Under the pieces are notes generated by a model. That model made no database searches, was not told where the DNA came from, and saw only the letters and a list, made by a program, of their open reading frames with translations. Source: Nocardia aurea (GTDB taxonomy: Bacteria; Actinomycetota; Actinomycetes; Mycobacteriales; Mycobacteriaceae). From it: a stretch of DNA of 64,000 bases. Below, in pieces: positions 58,343 to 64,000 of this stretch. The stretch covers positions 186,001 to 250,000 of the forward strand of contig NZ_QCYJ01000005.1 in the NCBI RefSeq assembly GCF_003123685.1. Reading direction: 5' to 3'. Each line of letters begins with the position of its first letter. Position 1 is the first letter of the stretch. Made by a program: the position numbers and the translations under genes.

Positions 58343-60022
58343 ATGGGATATCGGTCTCTCGGCTCACGGTCGGCCGTCACGGTCCTCGCGTGCGCGCTGG
58401 TGCTGACGGGGTGCGGTTCCGGCGACGACACCGCCCCGGAGGGGGCCGTCGCCGAACTCGGGACGACCAGCGATATCAATCCCAAGGATGTCTCCGAACT
58501 GCGTGACGGCGGCAATCTGCGGCTGTCGGTCTCCGCCTACCCGGCCAACTGGAACACGTTGTCCAACGACGGCAACGACGCGACGATCACCTCGATCGAG
58601 CGTCCGATGATGCCGCGCGCGTTCCGCACCGACGCCTCGGGCCGACTGTCGATCGACACCGACTACTTCACCGACATCCAGCTGACGAACACCGAACCGC
58701 AGCAGGTCACCTACACCATCAACCCGAAGGCCGTCTGGTCCGACGGCAGCCCGATCACCTGGGAGGACATCGCCTCCCAGGCCAACGCCCTCAGCGGGCG
58801 GGACAAGGCGTTCCTGATCGGCAACAACAACGGGTTCGACAAGGTCGCGAAGGTTGAACGCGGCGCCGACGACCGGCAGGCCGTCGTCACCTTCACCCAG
58901 CACTACGCCGAATGGCGCGGCCAGTTCGCGGGCAATTCCTTCCTGTACCCGAAATCGGTGACGGCGACGCCGGAGAGTTTCAACAAGAGCCTCGTCGACG
59001 CGATCGCGCTGACGGCGGGCCCGTTCACGGTGCAGTCGACCGACCGGGCCCAGGGCCGCATCGTGCTCGGCCACAGCCCGACCTGGTGGGGCGACAAGCC
59101 CAAACTCGACACCATCACCTACTCCGTGCTCTCCAGCGAGGCCACGCTGCCCGCACTGCAGAACAACGAGATCGACGCCACCGGGCTCGGTTCCAGGGAC
59201 GACCTGAAGACCGCGCAGAACACCCCCGGCGTCGTGGTCAGGCGCGCACCCGGTAACGGCTGGAGCCACCTGACCTTCAACGGCGCGCCCGGTTCGATCC
59301 TCGCCGATCCGGCGGTGCGCGTGGCCATCTCCAAGGCCATCGACCGCCAGGGCATCGCGACCGCCATTCAGACCGGACTGGTCCAGGATCCGAAACCGCT
59401 GAACAACCACATCTACCTGCGGGGCCAGGAGGGGTACCGGGACAACAGCCTCGGCTTCGATCCGGCGGCGGCCGCCGCCGAACTCGACGCCGCGGGCTGG
59501 AAACTCAACGGGGAGTTCCGCGAGAAGGACGGGCGCAGGCTGGAGATCCGCGACGTCATGTACAACGACGTCACCTGGGTGCAGATGGCGCAGATCATCC
59601 AGCAGAACCTGGCCGCGATCGGGGTGAAGGTCGATATCGAGACCAAACCCGGCAAGGGCTACTTCACCGACGTGATCCAGCCGGGCAATTTCGATGTGGG
59701 GCAGTGGAGCTGGGTGGGTGACCCGTTCCCGCTGAGCAGTCTCAATCAGATCTACGGCTACAACCCGGACGATCTGCAGGGCAATTACGGCCGCATCGGC
59801 TCTCCTGAACTCAACGCGCTGATCGACCGGACGATGTCCGAACTCGATCCGCAGAAGGCGATCGAACTGGCCAATCAGGTCGACCGCAAGGTTTTCGAGG
59901 AGGGCCATTCGGTGCCGCTGCTCCAATCCCCCGGCAACGTGGCGGTACGCGCCGACCTCGCCAATTTCGGCGCGGCGGGACTCGCCTCGCTCGACTACAC
60001 GAAAATCGGTTTCGTGAAATGA
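58343..60022 (+). CDS. oppA: Oligopeptide-binding lipoprotein OppA paralogue 3
   Basis: 559 aa from ATG 58343, preceded by an AGGAAGG ribosome-binding site; the frame opens at a GTG at 58271 inside the previous stop, but the added 24 residues are not signal-like. The lipobox is LVLTGC (Cys about 29). The mature part starts GTTSDINPKDVSELRDGGNL and keeps all family blocks, with QWSWVGDPFPLSSLNQ in the ligand region. It is the closest in sequence to paralogue 2, implying that this pair is the most recent duplication. Confidence 0.92.
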   Translation: MGYRSLGSRSAVTVLACALVLTGCGSGDDTAPEGAVAELGTTSDINPKDVSELRDGGNLRLSVSAYPANWNTLSNDGNDATITSIERPMMPRAFRTDASGRLSIDTDYFTDIQLTNTEPQQVTYTINPKAVWSDGSPITWEDIASQANALSGRDKAFLIGNNNGFDKVAKVERGADDRQAVVTFTQHYAEWRGQFAGNSFLYPKSVTATPESFNKSLVDAIALTAGPFTVQSTDRAQGRIVLGHSPTWWGDKPKLDTITYSVLSSEATLPALQNNEIDATGLGSRDDLKTAQNTPGVVVRRAPGNGWSHLTFNGAPGSILADPAVRVAISKAIDRQGIATAIQTGLVQDPKPLNNHIYLRGQEGYRDNSLGFDPAAAAAELDAAGWKLNGEFREKDGRRLEIRDVMYNDVTWVQMAQIIQQNLAAIGVKVDIETKPGKGYFTDVIQPGNFDVGQWSWVGDPFPLSSLNQIYGYNPDDLQGNYGRIGSPELNALIDRTMSELDPQKAIELANQVDRKVFEEGHSVPLLQSPGNVAVRADLANFGAAGLASLDYTKIGFVK

Positions 60023-60068
60023 CTTTCGCCGGACGCGGCGGACGGTTCGGCCATCTGGAAGGAACACC

Positions 60069-61739
60069 GTGAGGATTCGGTCGCTCGGGCTACGCCTGAT
60101 CATCCGCGCCACCGCCGTCGGACTCGTCGTCGCCGGATGTTCGGCTGACAGCAATGGTGTGACGGCGGGCAGCGGCGCCATCGGCACCACCGTCGACATC
60201 AATCCGCACGACGTGAGCGAATTGCGCCAGGGCGGCAATCTGCGGTTGCAGATCACCGGCTTCCCGGAGACGTTCAACAGCCTGCACGTCGATGCCGACG
60301 GCGATGCCTCCGAGGTGGTCGGGTGGACACTGCCAGGCACGATCAACTCGACCGCGTCGGGTGAGTTGCCGATCGACCGCAACTACTACACCGACATACA
60401 GCTCACCGGTACCGAACCGCAGCAGATCACCTACACGATCAACCCGAAAGCGGTGTGGACGGACGGCACCCCCATCACGTGGGAGGATCTCGCGAGCCAG
60501 GCCAACGCGCTCAGCGGCCGCGACAACGCCTTCCTGGTCGGGGCGACCCAGGGCTACAGCCGTGTCGCGAAGGTCGAGCGCGGAGTAGACGACCGGCAGG
60601 CGATCGTCACGATGGCCAAGCATTACGCCGAGTGGCAGGGCATGTTCAATCCGCTCTACCCCAAGGCGAGCACCGCGACGCCGCAGGCCTTCAACGATCT
60701 CGATCGCAACGGATTGCACGCCTCGGCGGGACCGTTCGTGATCACCTCGATCGACCGGGCGCAGCAGCGAATCGTGCTCGGCCGCAACCCCAAGTGGTGG
60801 GGTGATACGCCGGTCCTCGACACCGTCACCTACAGCGTGCTCGACAGTTCGGCGCGTCTGAGCGCGCTGCAGAACAACGAACTCGATTCGGCGTCCATCA
60901 GCGGTATCGATGAGGTGACGACGGCGTCGGGTTCGCCCGGATTGGTGGTACGGCGCGCACCGTCGCTGAATTTCACGCATATGACCTTCAACGGCGCTCC
61001 CGGCTCGATTCTCGAGGATCCGCGGTTGCGTGTCGCCGTCTCCAAGGGCATCGACCGGCAGGGTATCGCGACGGCGCTCCTGAACGGAGTGGTGCAGGAT
61101 CCGAAGCCGCTCGACAACCATCTCTACCTCAACGGTCAGAAGGGCTATCAGAACAACGCCCAGTCGGTTGCCTACGACCCGGATCAAGCGGCCAAAGAAC
61201 TCGACGAACTCGGCTGGAAACTCAACGGCGACGTCCGCGAGAAGGACGGACGCAAACTCGTCATCCGCAATGTCATGTTCCAGGCCGAAACCTGGAATCA
61301 GGTCGCGCAGATCGCCCAGCAGAACCTCGCCGCGATCGGCGTGAAACTCGACATCCAGACCTATCCCGGCAACGGCCTGTTCACCCAGGTCATCGATCCC
61401 GGCAATTTCGATATCGCCAATTTCGTCTGGAGCAAGAGCATCTTCCCGCTCGGCGCGCTGCCGCAGATCTACTACTACGACCCGAACAACCTTCAGGGCA
61501 ACAAGGGACGTATCGGGTCACCGGAATTGAACGCGTTGATCGAGGAGATCATCTCCGAACTCGACCCGGACAAAGCGATCGAGATGGCCAACGAGGCCGA
61601 CAAGATGATCTTCGCGGAGGGTTTCTCGCTGCCGCTCTACCAGTCGGCCGGGACCATCGCCCAGCGCGCGGATCTCGCGAACTGGGGCGCGTTCGGTCTG
61701 CAATCGGCCGATTTCACGAAAGTCGGCTTCCTGAAGTGA
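60069..61739 (+). CDS. oppA: Oligopeptide-binding lipoprotein OppA paralogue 4
   Basis: 556 aa with a short lipoprotein signal (lipobox VVAGC, Cys about 24). The opening is GTTVDINPHDVSELRQGGNLRL. This is the most divergent copy. Changes cluster in otherwise constant blocks (for example FNPLYPKASTATPQAFNDLD, missing the FAGN segment of the other copies, and NFVWSKSIFPLGALPQ). GTG 60069 has GGAAGGA 5 bases upstream, 46 bases after paralogue 3. The stop overlaps the next gene as GTGA. Confidence 0.92.
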   Translation: MRIRSLGLRLIIRATAVGLVVAGCSADSNGVTAGSGAIGTTVDINPHDVSELRQGGNLRLQITGFPETFNSLHVDADGDASEVVGWTLPGTINSTASGELPIDRNYYTDIQLTGTEPQQITYTINPKAVWTDGTPITWEDLASQANALSGRDNAFLVGATQGYSRVAKVERGVDDRQAIVTMAKHYAEWQGMFNPLYPKASTATPQAFNDLDRNGLHASAGPFVITSIDRAQQRIVLGRNPKWWGDTPVLDTVTYSVLDSSARLSALQNNELDSASISGIDEVTTASGSPGLVVRRAPSLNFTHMTFNGAPGSILEDPRLRVAVSKGIDRQGIATALLNGVVQDPKPLDNHLYLNGQKGYQNNAQSVAYDPDQAAKELDELGWKLNGDVREKDGRKLVIRNVMFQAETWNQVAQIAQQNLAAIGVKLDIQTYPGNGLFTQVIDPGNFDIANFVWSKSIFPLGALPQIYYYDPNNLQGNKGRIGSPELNALIEEIISELDPDKAIEMANEADKMIFAEGFSLPLYQSAGTIAQRADLANWGAFGLQSADFTKVGFLK

Positions 61740-62419
61740 GATCCGGACCGGGTCATCCGCTCGGCTACCCGGTCGGAACGACCATCGGCGTCATCGCGGT
61801 ATGTGCCGCGATGACGCCGTTCGCCGATGTGGACCAGCTCGCGGGCCTTGCCGTGGTGGTGGTCGTCGTCCTCGGCTACACCGCGTTCCGGCTCGCCACC
61901 GCGTTCGGCCACCTGCCCAACGGGCTCGATTCGCCGGGCACGGTCAGGATCAGGCGGGTCAGGAATCAGCACCGGCTGGTCAGCCGATCATGGTTGGAGA
62001 TCACCGCGAACGCCGCGACGGATTCGCGCACGGGCGTCGAATCCCGTTGGCTACCGGTTTATTTCGATCCCGCTCTGCTGGCGCTCACCGAAACCACCGC
62101 CGAGGTCACCGGGCGAACGCTGCACACGGGCACCGTACGCCTGTATCCGTCCGGCCGTATTCGCACCGGCGAACCCCCCGGCCGCCTCATCGACAACGCG
62201 TCCCTGCCCGATCCGGAGGCCGCCGAGAAGGCGGCGACGGTCACCACAGCGACCCGCCGCCTGCTCCTGGACGCCCAGTCCGCCGTCGCCGCCCCGTTCG
62301 CGGCCCTGCTCTGGGTCTACGTCATGGGCGGCGGTCTGCCCGCCTTCGTCGGGGCCACGCTGGTCGGCGCGGCCGTCACCGTCTGGCTCGCCGCGGTGCG
62401 CGGCTCCGATCCCAGCTAG
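61736..62419 (+). CDS. Conserved membrane protein at the end of the opp operon
   Basis: 227 aa. It has two N-terminal hydrophobic segments (TTIGVIAVCAAM and LAGLAVVVVVVLGYTAFRLA), then a roughly 110-residue soluble domain (LEITANAATDSRTGVESRWLPVYFDPALL), and two C-terminal segments (FAALLWVYVMGGGLPAF and FVGATLVGAAVTVWLAAV). GTG 61736 overlaps the last oppA stop by 4 bases, so it belongs to the transporter operon. I recognise no family; a role in assembly or regulation of the transporter is only an inference from coupling. Confidence 0.75.
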   Translation: MRSGPGHPLGYPVGTTIGVIAVCAAMTPFADVDQLAGLAVVVVVVLGYTAFRLATAFGHLPNGLDSPGTVRIRRVRNQHRLVSRSWLEITANAATDSRTGVESRWLPVYFDPALLALTETTAEVTGRTLHTGTVRLYPSGRIRTGEPPGRLIDNASLPDPEAAEKAATVTTATRRLLLDAQSAVAAPFAALLWVYVMGGGLPAFVGATLVGAAVTVWLAAVRGSDPS

Positions 62420-62922
62420 GTCAGCAGGCCGAGCGCCTCCGCGTGGTCGAGGGTGCGCCGCACATGCCAGACCAGCGGCACATGGGTGGCCTCGGCGTAG
62501 GACATCCACTCGAATTCGCAATGTTCGGGCGTGAGGCTGACATCGCGGTCGAGCCTGTTCTCGAAACAGCCGAAGGTGACGGTGTGGATGCCGACGGTCA
62601 CGGCCTCGTTGATCTGGAGCGGGTTGGTCTGGGTGTTGATCGTCTCGGTATCCGCGGTCTGCAGGTCGACCTCGTCGTCTCCGGTGTCCGGGTTGACGAA
62701 ATGGGTCAGTTCGTCGGCGATCAGGACGTCCAGGCCCGTTTCCGCGCTGACCTCGCGTCGTGCGGCCTGTGCCGGTGTCTCGCCGGGGCCGACCGAGCCC
62801 CCGGGGATATCCCACAGATCGCCGTGCCTACCCCCCGGATTGCGATGCAGGAGCAGCACTCTCCCGGTCCGGATCGGCAGCGCGTGCGCTATCCACCGTT
62901 GCCCGCCGTGATGTCGCGTCAT
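62416..62922 (-). CDS. NUDIX hydrolase
   Basis: 168 aa with ARTIC-like start MTRHHGGQRW, then RVLLLHRNPGGRHGDLWDIPGG and the Nudix box GGSVGPGETPAQAARREVSA followed by ETGL. One of the two adjacent Glu residues of the box (REUxEExGU) is Ala, the other is kept, so metal binding may be weaker but activity is plausible. Its substrate is unknown. The stop codon shares the palindrome CTAG (62416-62419) with the stop of the convergent opp-operon gene. It is divergent from the FadR-type regulator. Confidence 0.88.
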   Translation of the reverse strand: MTRHHGGQRWIAHALPIRTGRVLLLHRNPGGRHGDLWDIPGGSVGPGETPAQAARREVSAETGLDVLIADELTHFVNPDTGDDEVDLQTADTETINTQTNPLQINEAVTVGIHTVTFGCFENRLDRDVSLTPEHCEFEWMSYAEATHVPLVWHVRRTLDHAEALGLLT

Positions 62923-62986
62923 GACCTCTCCCTCCTCCCATGTTCGAGTCTGCCACGACCGGACGGGCTACGACGGACCGAGAAAT

Positions 62987-62997
62987 TGGTATGACCA
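62987..62997. promoter_or_regulatory. Putative FadR/GntR operator
   Basis: TGGT-ATG-ACCA, a perfect palindrome matching the general T.GT-N-AC.A form bound by FadR-subfamily GntR regulators. It lies 36 bases before the regulator start and within the divergent NUDIX/regulator region. Confidence 0.6.
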
Positions 62998-63033
62998 CTT
63001 GACCAGCTGACCACTGCGGGGCAAGGTGGGGGC

Positions 63034-63756
63034 ATGGCATTGCAACCGGTGGTCAAGCGTTCGGTATCGGCTGACGTCTTCGAACAGATAGCCGCGGATG
63101 TGCTCAGCGGCGAACTCGCACCGGGTTCGACGCTGCCCAGTGAGCGACAGCTCGCCGAGGCGCTCGGCGTCTCGCGCCCCGCGGTCCGCGAGGCGCTGCA
63201 ACGACTCGGCGCGGCCGGACTCGTCGCGGTGCGCCAGGGCGACGCGACGACGGTGCTCGACTATCGGCGCGGCGCCGGACTGGAGGTACTGCCACGGCTG
63301 CTCGTCCGAGCGGGTGTGCTGGAACCCGCTGTCGCGCGCAGCATCCTGGAGGCGCGGCTGCACAACGGCCCCAAGGTCGCCGAACTGGCCGCGGCGCGAA
63401 TCGGCGACGCCGACGCCGAGGCGTTGCGCGCCGAACTCGCGCGACTGCTCGACGCACTCGGCGCCGAATCCGATCCGATCGCCCTGCAACGGCTCGCGCT
63501 GCAATTCTGGGATCACATCATCGACGCGGCGGACTCGATCGTCTTCCGGTTGATGTTCAACATGCTCGGCGCCGCGTACGAACCCGCGCTCGTCGCGCTC
63601 GCCCCCCTCATGTCCGCCGAGGTGGGCAATACCGACGGCTACCGCCGACTCGCCGACGCCGTGCTCGCGGGCGAGCCCGAACAGGCCGCGGACGCGGCAA
63701 CGGCACTTCTGGAACCGGCGACCACGGCCCTGATCGCCGCCCTCGGCGGGCAGTGA
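63034..63756 (+). CDS. FadR-type GntR family regulator
   Basis: 240 aa. The N-terminal winged helix ([46 protein letters not shown], split here for clarity into [13 protein letters not shown] and [18 protein letters not shown]) spans residues about 14-75. An all-helical FadR C-terminal domain (FCD) of about 150 residues follows. FadR-type proteins respond to acyl-CoAs or carboxylic acids. ATG 63034 follows GGGGCAAGGTGGGGGC. The gene 35 bases downstream is probably regulated with it. Confidence 0.9.
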   Translation: MALQPVVKRSVSADVFEQIAADVLSGELAPGSTLPSERQLAEALGVSRPAVREALQRLGAAGLVAVRQGDATTVLDYRRGAGLEVLPRLLVRAGVLEPAVARSILEARLHNGPKVAELAAARIGDADAEALRAELARLLDALGAESDPIALQRLALQFWDHIIDAADSIVFRLMFNMLGAAYEPALVALAPLMSAEVGNTDGYRRLADAVLAGEPEQAADAATALLEPATTALIAALGGQ

Positions 63757-63791
63757 CCGCCCTGGACCGTCTCAGCACAAGGAAAACCGTC

Positions 63792-64000
63792 ATGACACAT
63801 ACCGATAGCCCCACCGCCACACCCGGCCGCGCGCTGCGACGCGGACTCGATCTCCCCGACGCCTTCCGGGAATTCCTGCGCCATCCGTCGCCGTGGATGA
63901 TCGCCACGGTGCTCGCCGGGGCCTTGATCGCCCGCGTCGTCGTCGGCGACTGGCGGTGGAGCGACGCCGCGGTGCCCGCCGCGGTGCTCGCCGTCTTCCC
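63792..64000 (+). CDS. Membrane protein, N-terminus only (possible fatty acid hydroxylase/sterol desaturase family)
   Basis: 69 codons are visible from ATG 63792, with an AAGGAAAA ribosome-binding site. The start is polar; AFREFLRHPSPWMIATVLAG leads into a membrane segment, then DWRWSDAAVPAAVLAVF begins a second. Actinobacterial sterol-desaturase/fatty-acid-hydroxylase proteins often begin this way beside a FadR-type regulator, but the diagnostic His clusters lie outside the window, so the family is a guess. Confidence 0.5.
   Translation, partial: MTHTDSPTATPGRALRRGLDLPDAFREFLRHPSPWMIATVLAGALIARVVVGDWRWSDAAVPAAVLAVF

Overview
The window is high-GC DNA from a mycolic-acid-producing actinobacterium. 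It carries the conserved arabinogalactan and mycolate cell-wall locus that in Mycobacterium tuberculosis spans Rv3789-Rv3813c. Gene order, protein lengths, frequent GTG starts, several antigen-85 paralogues and LGFP-repeat proteins point to Nocardiaceae, most likely Nocardia. The genus is an inference, because no marker gene is present.

Layout. (1) 1-7229: a truncated GtrA-type flippase gene (-), then dprE1-dprE2 (decaprenylphosphoryl-arabinose synthesis), aftA (first arabinose on galactan) and an unassigned GT-C-type membrane protein (+). (2) 7292-14606: two large Emb arabinosyltransferases, embC-like (+) and embA/B-like (-), facing each other across strong terminators and a 52-codon ORF. 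(3) 14826-15323: a cyclophilin. (4) 24391-15392 (-): the mycolate condensation operon fadD32-pks13-accD4. (5) 25617-24586 (-): an F420-type LLM oxidoreductase. (6) 27357-25829 (-): a DUF732 lipoprotein and a Culp6-type cutinase-like lipase. (7) 34702-27470 (-): five tandem antigen-85-type mycolyltransferases, the promoter-distal one carrying LGFP repeats. (8) 41700-34958 (-): glf-glfT2-PAP2 phosphatase-ubiA-aftB (galactan polymerisation, decaprenyl-phosphoryl-arabinose supply, terminal arabinosylation). (9) 41893-44751: regulators and accessory genes (SDR/TetR divergon, small membrane protein, MerR-TipAS). (10) 44820-45230: a hexanucleotide repeat tract containing a perfect G-quadruplex motif. 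(11) 45293-49854: SpoIID-like protein, PGRP amidase with LGFP-like repeats, and a Cof-type HAD phosphatase. (12) 49899-50792: a proline-rich membrane protein. (13) 50973-62419 (+): an oppB-oppC-oppD operon followed by four tandem oppA-type lipoproteins and a membrane protein. (14) 62416-64000: NUDIX protein, FadR-type regulator with a putative operator, and a truncated membrane protein.

Together regions 1-8 supply decaprenylphosphoryl-arabinose, build galactan and arabinan, make the mycolate precursor, and transfer mycolates to the wall. Regions 11-13 add wall remodelling and peptide uptake. The least ordinary features are the 4x oppA array, the 5x mycolyltransferase array in which the ebselen-target cysteine is absent, the G4-bearing repeat tract, and the convergent emb pair around a tiny ORF.
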